Positions 1-7,168 of a stretch of DNA of 64,000 nt are shown in pieces. Position 1 is the stretch's first letter; every line of letters starts with the position of its first letter. A program made the translations under genes and the position numbers. The notes below the pieces were generated by a model. It searched no databases. It saw only the letters and a list, made by a program, of their open reading frames with translations, and was not told the origin of the DNA. This stretch comes from Pseudonocardia endophytica. Lineage in GTDB: Bacteria > Actinomycetota > Actinomycetes > Mycobacteriales > Pseudonocardiaceae. The DNA lies in the NCBI RefSeq assembly GCF_004339565.1, contig NZ_SMFZ01000002.1:1736001-1800000 (forward strand). The letters are read 5' to 3'.

Positions 1-53
1 ACGACGTGCTCCCGCTGGTGGCGAAGGCCGAGGAGGTGATCATTGCGCTCTGA
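1..53 (+). CDS. 3' end of a gene entering from the left edge
   Basis: Only the last 16 codons and a TGA stop (51-53) lie in the window. The readable tail is DVLPLVAKAEEVIIAL. It is too short to assign a family. Its stop abuts the stop of the convergent gene at 54 with no intergenic space, so the two genes end back to back. The frame is inferred from the clean stop and the codon pattern; no function is proposed. Confidence 0.45.
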   Translation, partial: DVLPLVAKAEEVIIAL

Positions 54-509
54 TCACTCCTCGTCGGCCAGGTGGACGGCGGCCTCCTCCGCCGACGCGC
101 CGGCGCCGTCGATGCCCGCGTCGCCGGCGATCAGGTCCTTCGTCCCGCCGGGCTCGCCGTCGAACGTCGCGTCGTCCACGGTCAGTCGTCCGGCACGACG
201 GTCGCCGACCTCGTCGTCGCGCAGCTCGCCGTCCGTGTCGGAGGCGTCGCCGAGGTACTCCCCGGTGGCGTCGTCGACGTCGGACTCGTCGTCGTCCCCG
301 GCCAGCGCCGGGTCGGCCGCGTTCCAGGGGTCGGGCTCCTCGTCGGCCAGGCGCTCGTCGAGCGACTCGTGGTCGCGGTCGTTCCACGGCCGCTCCGGCG
401 GGGAGTAGCCCTCGTCCAGGACGTCGGACACCCCGGCCTCGACGAGCGTGTCCTCGGGCTGGAGCTGGGCGTACTGGTCGGTGTCGTCGCCGGAGTCCGC
501 AGCGGTCAT
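54..509 (-). CDS. DUF5709-like acidic actinobacterial protein
   Basis: A 151-residue, strongly acidic protein resembling the DUF5709 family of actinobacteria, whose function is not known. It has no signal peptide or membrane segment and looks largely disordered. Visible landmarks are DVLDEGYSPPERPW near residues 35-50, the aspartate-rich stretch AGDDDESDVDDATGEY in the middle, and a C-terminal segment GGTKDLIAGDAGIDG. The ATG at 509 is chosen because the recognisable family sequence begins there (MTAADSGDD); the same frame is open further upstream but that sequence is arginine-rich and unlike the family. It is a single gene convergent with the one at the left edge. Confidence 0.8.
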   Translation of the reverse strand: MTAADSGDDTDQYAQLQPEDTLVEAGVSDVLDEGYSPPERPWNDRDHESLDERLADEEPDPWNAADPALAGDDDESDVDDATGEYLGDASDTDGELRDDEVGDRRAGRLTVDDATFDGEPGGTKDLIAGDAGIDGAGASAEEAAVHLADEE

Positions 510-617
510 CCGGCGAGCGTAGACCGGCCCCCATGTGGCCCGGTCCCACCGGCCTTCCGGCCGGACCGCCGATCGCCGGGCGCCACGTGGGTTCCCGGTG
601 ATCGATACGCTCGATGC

Positions 618-1040
618 ATGACCGCGACGGCGACACGGCTGCTGCCGGTCGTCGTCGCGCTGGTCCTCGGCCTGCTCGGGATGCACGCCCTGGTCGTGGG
701 CGATGCCGGGATGCGCGACGCGCCGATGTCGATGGATTCGATCCCGGCAGCGGCGCCGTCGGAACCGCGCAGCGTGGACCGCGCCGGGGAGGGACCGGCG
801 GCGATGCCGGCCGTGAACGCGTCGCACGGGGACCACGGCCCGTCCACTCATCCGATGCTGCACCTGTGCCTGGCCGTCCTGGCCGGCTTGATGGTGCTGC
901 TGCTCGGGATCGCCCTCCTCCGGACGGAACCGGCCGCCGTCACGACCACGGCCGAGCGGGGACGAGGGCGCCGGGAACCTCCCGTCCGACCACCTCCGAC
1001 GTCGGTACGGCTGGCACGGCTCTGCGTGATGCGGAACTGA
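618..1040 (+). CDS. DUF6153-like small envelope protein
   Basis: A 140-residue protein with two hydrophobic segments. The first, at residues 8-28 (LLPVVVALVLGLLGMHALVVG), is signal-anchor-like. The second, around 78-97, is a clear membrane span (LCLAVLAGLMVLLLGIALL). Between them lies a Met/His-containing loop with HGDHGPSTHPM. This layout, and position just before a DUF305 gene, fits the DUF6153 family of actinobacterial membrane proteins, whose role is not established. The His/Met loop and the partner suggest a link to extracytoplasmic metal, probably copper; that is inference. The gap of 65 bp to the DUF305 gene allows co-transcription. Start chosen at the ATG at 618, which begins the signal-anchor. 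Confidence 0.7.
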   Translation: MTATATRLLPVVVALVLGLLGMHALVVGDAGMRDAPMSMDSIPAAAPSEPRSVDRAGEGPAAMPAVNASHGDHGPSTHPMLHLCLAVLAGLMVLLLGIALLRTEPAAVTTTAERGRGRREPPVRPPPTSVRLARLCVMRN

Positions 1041-1105
1041 TCGGCCTCCAGCGCGGCAGAGCGCTGGACCGGACCGATCACCGCTCACGAACCCGGAGCA
1101 GACCC

Positions 1106-1702
1106 ATGAGGACCACCACCGTGGCGGGAGCCGCGGCGGCGCTCGCCGCTGCCCTCGTCCTGACCGCCTGCGGCTCGTCGCAGGCCCCGCACGCCCCGGC
1201 ACCGCAGGCGTCCGCGACGTCGTCGGCGTCGACGGGCGCGCACAACGACGCGGACGTCGCGTTCGCGCAGGGGATGATCCCGCACCACGAGCAGGCGGTG
1301 CAGATGTCCCGCCCGGCCGCCGAACGGGGCGCGGACCCCCAGGTCGCCGGGCTGGCCGCCCGCATCGAGCAGGCCCAGGCCCCGGAGATCGCGCAGATGC
1401 GCGGGTTCCTCGCGGCGTGGGGCGCGCCCGAGTCCGCCGCCGGGATGTCCGGCATGGACCACAGCGGCATGGGTGGCGGCATGATGACCGACCAGGAGAT
1501 GGGACAGCTCGACCAGGCGCGGGGTGCCGTGTTCGACCGCCTCTACCTGCAGCTGATGATCCGCCACCACGAGGGCGCGGTCCAGATGGCCCGCACCGAG
1601 CTGGCGTCCGGCACGAACCCGGAGGCCAGGGCTCTCGCTCAGAGGATCGTCGACTCCCAGCAGGCCGAGATCGCCGAGATGCAGCGGCTGCTGGCCGCCT
1701 GA
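1106..1702 (+). CDS. DUF305 family lipoprotein
   Basis: A 198-residue lipoprotein: the signal peptide ends in the lipobox LTAC (Cys near residue 23), followed by an Ala/Ser/Pro linker and the DUF305 domain. The domain shows its two diagnostic duplicated motifs, MIPHHEQAVQM near residue 58 and MIRHHEGAVQM near residue 152, on a four-helix ferritin-like fold. A Met/His-rich loop (GMSGMDHSGMGGGMM) lies between the halves. DUF305 proteins are secreted, often sit beside copper-handling genes, and are suspected to bind metal; no enzyme activity is established. The ATG at 1106 begins a canonical signal peptide. The preceding gene is the DUF6153-like membrane protein, with which it probably forms an operon. 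Confidence 0.88.
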   Translation: MRTTTVAGAAAALAAALVLTACGSSQAPHAPAPQASATSSASTGAHNDADVAFAQGMIPHHEQAVQMSRPAAERGADPQVAGLAARIEQAQAPEIAQMRGFLAAWGAPESAAGMSGMDHSGMGGGMMTDQEMGQLDQARGAVFDRLYLQLMIRHHEGAVQMARTELASGTNPEARALAQRIVDSQQAEIAEMQRLLAA

Positions 1703-1709
1703 CGGCCGC

Positions 1710-2642
1710 TCAGGGGTGCCCGGGCGCGAACGCGTCGAGCACGTGATCGGCGTAGGACAGCGCCGCGGCGGGTTCGACGTCCGGGTACCCGACGTGCGGC
1801 GAGAGGTTGAGGTCGAGGAACACCTCGGTCACACCGCGGGCGCGGAGATCCCGCAGGTCGTCGACGATCTGGTCGCGGGTGCCGTGCAGAGGCCTGCGGT
1901 CCGGTCCGGGATCCCGGTCGACGAGATCGACGAGGCCGCGCAGCAGGATCCGCACGGCGTCCGGGTCGCGCCCGGCCTCCCGGGCCCCGTCACGCACGGT
2001 CTCCGCGCAGGCTCCGACCTCGGCGAGGTCCTGGCGGCTGCTGCCGATCCAGCCCTGGGCCAGGCGCCCCGCTCGTCGCAGTGCGGGAGCGGCCCGGCCG
2101 CCGACCAGGATCGGTGGATGCGGCTTCTGCACCGGCGACGGGCGGACGTGCGAGCGTGGCACGGTGTAGAACTCGCCGTCGAACTCGACCGGATCCTCCG
2201 TCCACAGTGCACGCAGGCAGCGCAGGTACTCGTCCATCCGGGCGCCCCGCCGCTCGAACGGGACGTTCGCGGCGGCGTACTCCTGCGGCATCCACCCGAT
2301 CCCGACGCCGACGGTCAGCCGGCCGCCGGACAGCACGTCCAGCGACGTCATCGTCTTGGCCAGCAGCGCGGGCGCGGTGAACGGCGCGCAGAGCGTCGCC
2401 GTCCCGATGCCGATCCGCTCGGTGTCGCCCGCGACGTGCGCGAGCGCGACGACCGAGTCGAACACCGACCAGTGCGACGGCTCGAGGCCGCCGTCCACCG
2501 GCCACAGCGTGCGCTGGAACGTCCACAGTGACGCGTAGCCGAGGTCCTCCGCCCTGCGGGCGACGTACCGCATCGTCTCCGGGGTCGCCCAGTTCCCCGA
2601 CACCGGCAGGCCGAACCCGAGCAGCGGCAGGTCGTCGGTCAC
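1710..2642 (-). CDS. LLM-class (luciferase-like) F420-dependent oxidoreductase
   Basis: A 310-residue TIM-barrel flavin/F420 oxidoreductase of the luciferase-like monooxygenase superfamily. The N-terminal strand carries LGFGLPVSGNWATPETM, and the barrel core has GGRLTVGVGIGWMPQEY near residue 110, the usual cofactor-side signature of this superfamily. Members transfer hydride between reduced F420 or FMN and varied organic substrates; the substrate cannot be read here. The start is the GTG at 2642, which overlaps the stop of the upstream antiporter gene by four bases (GTGA), implying translational coupling. The gene is convergent with the DUF305 gene, 7 bp away. Confidence 0.88.
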   Translation of the reverse strand: MTDDLPLLGFGLPVSGNWATPETMRYVARRAEDLGYASLWTFQRTLWPVDGGLEPSHWSVFDSVVALAHVAGDTERIGIGTATLCAPFTAPALLAKTMTSLDVLSGGRLTVGVGIGWMPQEYAAANVPFERRGARMDEYLRCLRALWTEDPVEFDGEFYTVPRSHVRPSPVQKPHPPILVGGRAAPALRRAGRLAQGWIGSSRQDLAEVGACAETVRDGAREAGRDPDAVRILLRGLVDLVDRDPGPDRRPLHGTRDQIVDDLRDLRARGVTEVFLDLNLSPHVGYPDVEPAAALSYADHVLDAFAPGHP

Positions 2643-3862
2643 GGGGGTGACCCTGTCACGGGCGCCCCGCCCGCGGGCGACCGTCCGTACCAGCGGGTGA
2701 CCAGCCCCGTCGACAGGCCGTGGATCACGATGCTGGCGACGACCGTGACCACGGTGACCGTGAGCACGAGGTCGTTCTCGGGATCGGGCAGGTCGATGAA
2801 CGCGAGCATGCCGAACACCAGGGTGGCGATGCCGCGGGGGCCGATCCCGCCGAGGACGAACCGGTCGCGCGCGGAGAGGGTCGTCCCGACCAGCGACAGG
2901 GCGACCGGCAGCACGCGCACCACGGTCAGCGCCAGGACGCAGTACAGCACGATCCGCCAGGTGATCGAGCCGCCGGCGAGCGTCTGGTTGACGATCGCGC
3001 CGAAGACGAACCACAGCGCCAGCGACAGCAGGTGACCGACGTCCTCGGCGAGGTGCAGCGTGCCGGGCGGTAGCCGCCGTGCCGCCGGTCCGAACAGGAC
3101 ACCGGCGACGAACGCCGCGACGAACCCGTTGCCGCCGAGCACGATCGCCGTCCCGTAGGCGAGCAGGGGCAGCGCCAGGACCCCGATCCGCAACGCCGAC
3201 GGCTGGCTCCACCCGGTGTCCATGGACCGCCGCAGCACGCGTGCGGCGACGGCCCCGACGACCACACCGACGCCGATCGCGATCCCGAGCGACGGGACGG
3301 CGTCCAGAGCGGCCTCCGCGATCGAGTCCCCGCCCGCTGCCGTCGCGGCGGCCAGCGTGAGCAGGAAGACCGGGGCGAGGACGCCGTCGTTGAGCCCGCT
3401 CTCGACGTTCGCGAGCGCCCGCAGCCGTTCCGGTACGCGCGGGTCGCGCAGGAACGCGACGGCGGGCGCGAGATCCACCGGCATCACGACGGTCGCGATC
3501 ACGGCCAGCAACCACACGTCGGCCACGCCGCCGAGCAGCAGAGCGCCCGCGCCCCAGGCCAGCACGAGCGACAGCGGCAGGGCGATCAGCAGCAGCCGCA
3601 GCGTCAGACGCGGCTCGCGGCCCAGCACACCACCCGGGACCTCGGTCGCGTCGGTGAACAGCAGGATCGCGAGGATGGCCTCGACGACGTGCTCGGCCGG
3701 CTCGACGTCGATGTCGAAGACGAACACCGGATCCGATCCGGCGGTCAGCAGGACGCCCGCCGCGAGCATGGCCAGTGGCATCGTCACGCTGAACCGCGCG
3801 AGGCGCCCCGCGACCAGCGCCCAGGCGAGCAGGATCAGCATGATGACGACGAGCGCGAGCAT
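2639..3862 (-). CDS. Cation:proton antiporter (CPA1/NhaP-like)
   Basis: A 407-residue polytopic membrane protein with about a dozen hydrophobic helices, from MLALVVIMLILLAWALVAG at the N-terminus. It matches the sodium/proton exchanger fold of the cation:proton antiporter family; FTDATEVP near residue 83 and ANVESGLNDGVLAP near residue 173 resemble the discontinuous-helix transport site, where an ND pair marks electroneutral CPA1-type exchangers. It presumably exchanges Na+ or K+ for H+ across the cytoplasmic membrane. It lacks the cytosolic regulatory tail of larger homologues. It is translationally coupled to the luciferase-like oxidoreductase downstream. The divergent gene at 3947 leaves 84 bp for promoters. 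Confidence 0.88.
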   Translation of the reverse strand: MLALVVIMLILLAWALVAGRLARFSVTMPLAMLAAGVLLTAGSDPVFVFDIDVEPAEHVVEAILAILLFTDATEVPGGVLGREPRLTLRLLLIALPLSLVLAWGAGALLLGGVADVWLLAVIATVVMPVDLAPAVAFLRDPRVPERLRALANVESGLNDGVLAPVFLLTLAAATAAGGDSIAEAALDAVPSLGIAIGVGVVVGAVAARVLRRSMDTGWSQPSALRIGVLALPLLAYGTAIVLGGNGFVAAFVAGVLFGPAARRLPPGTLHLAEDVGHLLSLALWFVFGAIVNQTLAGGSITWRIVLYCVLALTVVRVLPVALSLVGTTLSARDRFVLGGIGPRGIATLVFGMLAFIDLPDPENDLVLTVTVVTVVASIVIHGLSTGLVTRWYGRSPAGGAPVTGSPP

Positions 3863-3946
3863 CGTTCTCCCCGGACACGGTCCCCGGTGCGGATTCTCGC
3901 ACCCGGAGTGCCGCGGCGGGACGACCCGAGATCGGAGAGGATCACC

Positions 3947-4786
3947 ATGAGCACGGTCGACCGTCCGGACACGTTCGAGCGGAGCCTGGCGCACTGGGCC
4001 GAACAGGGGCGCGCCGGGATGGAGTCGTTCTACGCTCTGGCCACCGAGGACTACCGGCAGATGGTCGCGGCCCGGGACTGGGCCGCCGACTTCCGGGACG
4101 TCGCCCGCGACGGCCGGGTGCGCGCGCTGGACGTGGCGTGCGGCAGCGGCAAGTTCCCGGCGGAGCTGATGCGCCGCGGGCTGGCCGACGCGCTGGGCGG
4201 GGTGAGGATCGACGTCGACCTGCTCGACCCGTCCGCGTTCTCGCTGGCCGAGGCGCGGTCGGTGCTCGGGCCGCCGTTCGTCCCCGTCGCCGAGCACGAG
4301 GTCCGGCTGCAGGACCTCGACCCCGTCCACAGTGGTTTCGACGCCACGTGGGCCACCCACGCGCTCTACGCGATCCCGCCCTCCGAGCTCGACGACGGCA
4401 TGGCCCGGATGGCGTCGGCGCTGCGGCCCGGCGGGTTCGGGGCGGTGGTGCAGGCGACCACGTCGTCGCACTACCTGCGGTTCGCCGAGCTGTTCCGCGC
4501 CGCGCACGCGCCGGACGCCACGCCGTTCAGCAGCGTCGAGCAGGTCGCGGCGTCGCTCGAGGCCTGCGGCGTGACGCCGTCGGTCCAGGAGATCCGGTAC
4601 ACCGTGTCCGGTTCGGACCGAACGGCCGTCGAGGGCTTCCTCCAGCGCTGCGTGTTCGACGACTCGGTGCCGCTCGACCGGATGGAGTCCGGTGGTCCGC
4701 TGGGCGACTACCTGGCCGGTTGCCGCGGGCCCGACGGCTACCGGTTCGTCCAGGAGGTCCGCATCCTCACGTGGAGGGCAGCCTGA
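3947..4786 (+). CDS. Class I SAM-dependent methyltransferase
   Basis: A 279-residue Rossmann-type methyltransferase. Motif I, VRALDVACGSGKFPAEL, is near residues 58-74, with the acidic end of strand 2 in DLLDPSAFSLAEA. The post-I region DATWATHALYAIPPSELDDG near residues 128-148 resembles ubiquinone/small-molecule methyltransferases. The substrate is unknown. A Shine-Dalgarno-like GGAGAGG lies just upstream of the ATG. Its last 20 bases overlap the 3' end of the antisense SGNH hydrolase remnant, so the gene may have been placed there by a rearrangement that also truncated that hydrolase. Confidence 0.85.
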   Translation: MSTVDRPDTFERSLAHWAEQGRAGMESFYALATEDYRQMVAARDWAADFRDVARDGRVRALDVACGSGKFPAELMRRGLADALGGVRIDVDLLDPSAFSLAEARSVLGPPFVPVAEHEVRLQDLDPVHSGFDATWATHALYAIPPSELDDGMARMASALRPGGFGAVVQATTSSHYLRFAELFRAAHAPDATPFSSVEQVAASLEACGVTPSVQEIRYTVSGSDRTAVEGFLQRCVFDDSVPLDRMESGGPLGDYLAGCRGPDGYRFVQEVRILTWRAA

Positions 4787-5096
4787 GTCGGTTCGGGACG
4801 GCGCCGGTGCGCTTCAGCGCCTCGTCGACGAGCTGGGACAGGCGCTGCTGGCCCTTGTCGTTGAGATCCAGCTCGTTCGCCGCGATGCCGTCCTGGTCGC
4901 TGCCGACGAACCACGTGGCGGCGATCGGGTCGACGAACGGGAGCTGCGCCGTCGTGGCCGCTTCCCGGATCGAGTCGCGCACGGCGGCCACGTTCGCGGG
5001 CACGGTGTCGCCCAGGTACATCGGGCCGATCACGACGATCCTCGCCTGCGGCAGCTTCGCCTTCAGGTTCTGGTAGAGCCCCGGTGAGGTCCCCAA
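4767..5096 (-). pseudogene. Remnant of an SGNH/GDSL hydrolase (C-terminal part)
   Basis: About 109 codons encode the C-terminal half of an SGNH-fold lipase/esterase: LYQNLKAKLPQARIVVIGP, VRDSIREAATTAQLPFVDPI and a final helix QRLSQLVDEALKR. The N-terminal half with the GDS nucleophile block is absent; the only start in this frame is a TTG at 5096 with no signal peptide ahead of it. The terminal block, which in active enzymes carries the catalytic Asp and His (DxxHP-like), reads ELDLNDKG here, so the histidine is missing too. Truncation plus loss of a catalytic residue argue for a decayed gene. A second frame just upstream holds no recognisable missing part. Confidence 0.65.
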
Positions 5097-5100
5097 TGTT

Positions 5101-5265
5101 GGCGATGCCCCAGTGTGTGACGGCCGCCACTCTTGGCGGTGGGACCGTGCGGCCCGCTCGCGGCCTCGTCACGCCGTTCGCATCGACACCGTTCCCTGCT
5201 CCGTCCATCCCCGCGGCGAGACCGGCGATCGGTCCTCGCCTCATCCCGTATCCGAGGAGCCGATC
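5101..5265. other. Intergenic leader of the Lys/Glu-repeat cassette
   Basis: About 165 bp between the SGNH hydrolase remnant and the first repeat-protein gene. It contains the purine-rich ribosome site GAGGAGC six bases before the ATG at 5266. I see no strong palindrome or clear sigma-70 boxes. The promoter of the four-gene cassette is expected here, as no gene further upstream runs into it on the plus strand without a gap. Confidence 0.4.
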
Positions 5266-5916
5266 ATGAGTGGTCCCGGCGGCAACCAGCCCGGCGACGA
5301 CCCGGACGCGCAGCGCGCCGGCGGCGCGCCCGGCGACGAGGGCGCCCGCCCGCCCGGTGAGATCAAGAACGACAAGCTCGAGGGCAAGGACATCAAGTCC
5401 GAGAAGCCGGAGAACAAGGACGTCAAGAACGAGAAGATCGAGATCAAGGAGTTCAAGAACGAGAAGCTCGAGATCAAGGAGGGAAAGAACGAGAAGTCCG
5501 AGGTCAAGGAAGGCAAGGAGAAGCCGGAGAAGGAGCTCAAGGTCGAGGGGAAGGAGAAGGTCGAGCGAAAGGAGTCCAAGGAGGCCAAGTTCGAGAAGGA
5601 GGAGCGGAAGGAGTTCAAGGTAGAGAAGCTGGAGACCAAAGAGCTCAAACGGGAGAACAAGGAGTTCAAGCTCGAGAACAAAGAGTTCAAGCTGGAGAAC
5701 AAGGACGCCAAGGGCGAGGCGGAGAAGCCTGTCGGGGAGGGGCCGCGGATCGATCCGCCGATCGACCGCGAGAGCCTGCGTCGCCACGCCGACGCGCTCG
5801 AGGAGGCCGCACGATCGCTGCGCCACTTCATCGAGCAGAGCGAGCGTCCCGATCTCGCCGACGGCCCGCTCGGCAACGAGCCCGACGGGACCACCCCCGA
5901 AGGCGGCGGACAGTGA
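5266..5916 (+). CDS. Lys/Glu-rich repeat protein A, putative ATP-grasp substrate
   Basis: A 216-residue hydrophilic protein in three parts. Residues 1-32 are a Gly/Pro/Asp-rich lead. Residues 33-154 are almost entirely Lys and Glu, beginning with five exact decapeptide units (pattern K-N/S-E/D-K-x-E-x-K-E/D-x, at K34, K44, K54, K64, K74) and including a seven-residue repeat NKEFKLE at 131 and 138. Residues 166-207 form a predicted helix plus tail, HADALEEAARSLRHFIEQ then ERPDL and NEPD, that recurs at the end of the next protein. No signal peptide, Cys or catalytic motif is visible. Its stop overlaps the next start by four bases (GTGA), and two ATP-grasp-type genes follow, so it is proposed as a substrate. 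That role is inference. Confidence 0.75.
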   Translation: MSGPGGNQPGDDPDAQRAGGAPGDEGARPPGEIKNDKLEGKDIKSEKPENKDVKNEKIEIKEFKNEKLEIKEGKNEKSEVKEGKEKPEKELKVEGKEKVERKESKEAKFEKEERKEFKVEKLETKELKRENKEFKLENKEFKLENKDAKGEAEKPVGEGPRIDPPIDRESLRRHADALEEAARSLRHFIEQSERPDLADGPLGNEPDGTTPEGGGQ

Positions 5917-6446
5917 CCCGGAACCAACTCGAGACGAAGGGCGCCTTCGACCCGCCCGAGAAGCAGAAGGAGAACTTCCGGGAGGGGCCGCCTGCGAAGG
6001 ACACGCTCAAGGAGGAGAAGGAGCAGCAGGAGAAGATCCAGCAGGAGTGGCTCGAGTACAAGCAGGGCAAGGACGCCACCAAGGGTGAGCTGAACGAGAA
6101 GACGAAGGTCGAGGGGGAGAAGGACCCCAAGTCCGAGGGGAAGAACGAGTCGAAGGACGAGGGCAAGGAGTGGAAGGAGAAGCAGGAGAAGGACGAGGCG
6201 AAGGAGGGTAAGGACGAGTTCAAGGACGACAAGGAGGCCAAGCCGGAGCACGAGTCCAAACGACCGGAGAAGGAGCCCGAGCTGATCCCGCTCCCCGGGA
6301 CGTTCGACCGTCGGATCCTGCTGGCCCATGCCGACGCGCTCGACGAGTCCGCCCGCGTGCTGCGGCACTTCATCGAGCAGGACGAGCGGCCCGACCTCCG
6401 CGGCGGTGCCCTGAGCAACGAGCCCGACCACGGCGGACACGCATGA
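5913..6446 (+). CDS. Lys/Glu-rich repeat protein B, putative ATP-grasp substrate
   Basis: A 177-residue protein starting at a GTG that overlaps the previous stop. Residues about 15-120 are rich in Lys, Glu and Asp but less regular than in protein A, with more Gln, Trp and Asp (for example KIQQEWLEYKQGKD and KDEGKEWKEKQEKDE). Residues 131-172 repeat the C-terminal motif of protein A with 29 of 42 identities by eye: HADALDESARVLRHFIEQ, ERPDL and NEPD. It therefore appears to be a diverged paralogue in which the C-terminal tag is conserved and the charged segment drifts. Its stop overlaps the next start (ATGA). No enzyme motif is visible; the substrate role is inferred from the operon. Confidence 0.75.
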   Translation: MTRNQLETKGAFDPPEKQKENFREGPPAKDTLKEEKEQQEKIQQEWLEYKQGKDATKGELNEKTKVEGEKDPKSEGKNESKDEGKEWKEKQEKDEAKEGKDEFKDDKEAKPEHESKRPEKEPELIPLPGTFDRRILLAHADALDESARVLRHFIEQDERPDLRGGALSNEPDHGGHA

Positions 6447-7168
6447 TCCTCGTTCTCTGCCATGTCGGCGACCACTCGGCCCGATGGGTGGCCGAACGTC
6501 TCGGCGCCCGCGCGCGCCGGGAGGTGCAGCTCGTCTTCGTCGAGGCTCTCGCCGACCCGTCGACCGTCTGGTGCCAGGAGATCCGCGACGAGGGGGTGCA
6601 CATGACGATCACACTCGGCGACGGACGCACCCTGCGCGACGGTGAGATCGACGCCGTCCTGAACCGCATGGTGTGCGCACCGGCGACGCAGACCCTCGCA
6701 GCCGTCGAGGGCGACGAGGACTACGCCCGCAGCGAGCTCACGTCGTTCGCGGCGAGCTGGGTACGCGGGCTGGCACCGCGGGTCGTCAACCCTCCGACGC
6801 CACAGGGGCTGAGCGGGCGGTGGCGGCCGGCGCCCGGCTGGCGCGTGCTCGCGCGGCGAGCCGGCCTTCCCGTCGTGGACCTGGCCGTCGACAGCGCCGA
6901 TCCGTCCACGGCCGACGGTGATCCCACCGGCGGATCCACGGTGCTCACCGTCGGTGGCGAGATGCTCGTGCGCGACGCACCGGACGACGTGCGGGCGGCG
7001 GCGGCGCGGCTCCTCTCGCTCGCCGAGACGCCGATCCTCGGACTGCGCTTCGACGGCGCCGTCCCCGGCGAGAACGGTTGGCGCCTGCTCGATGCCACTC
7101 CCTACCCGGACCTGTCGTCGGCCGGTGAGGACGGCGTCACGGCGATCGCCGCGGAGCTGGCGGCATGA
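6443..7168 (+). CDS. Degenerate ATP-grasp-like protein (pre-ATP-grasp partner)
   Basis: A 241-residue protein related to the next gene but shorter. Residues 1-75 resemble a pre-ATP-grasp domain (MILVLCHVGDHSARWVAERL). Residues 92-140 carry the YARSELTSFAASWV and VVNPPTPQGL blocks seen before the ATP-binding core in RimK-like ligases. The central nucleotide-binding lobes are much reduced. Near residues 199-224 the final strand pair is kept (LGLRFD then WRLLDATPYPDL), but the magnesium-binding Asp, Glu and Asn expected there, and present in the neighbour, are replaced. It is probably a non-catalytic partner or recognition subunit. Both its start and stop overlap its neighbours by four bases. 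Specific function unknown. Confidence 0.65.
   Translation: MILVLCHVGDHSARWVAERLGARARREVQLVFVEALADPSTVWCQEIRDEGVHMTITLGDGRTLRDGEIDAVLNRMVCAPATQTLAAVEGDEDYARSELTSFAASWVRGLAPRVVNPPTPQGLSGRWRPAPGWRVLARRAGLPVVDLAVDSADPSTADGDPTGGSTVLTVGGEMLVRDAPDDVRAAAARLLSLAETPILGLRFDGAVPGENGWRLLDATPYPDLSSAGEDGVTAIAAELAA

Noticed and set aside
2639-4507. Minus-strand extension of the antiporter frame across the methyltransferase
   Set aside because: The membrane protein begins at 3862 with a hydrophobic helix; the upstream extension is an Arg/Gly-rich shadow of the plus-strand methyltransferase gene.
5241-6440. Long open frame on the minus strand over the Lys/Glu-repeat genes, rich in Leu
   Set aside because: It is the mirror of the AAG/GAG-rich repeats, which yield CTT/CTC codons on the other strand; no start site or domain supports it, and the plus-strand genes have overlapping starts and conserved C-termini.
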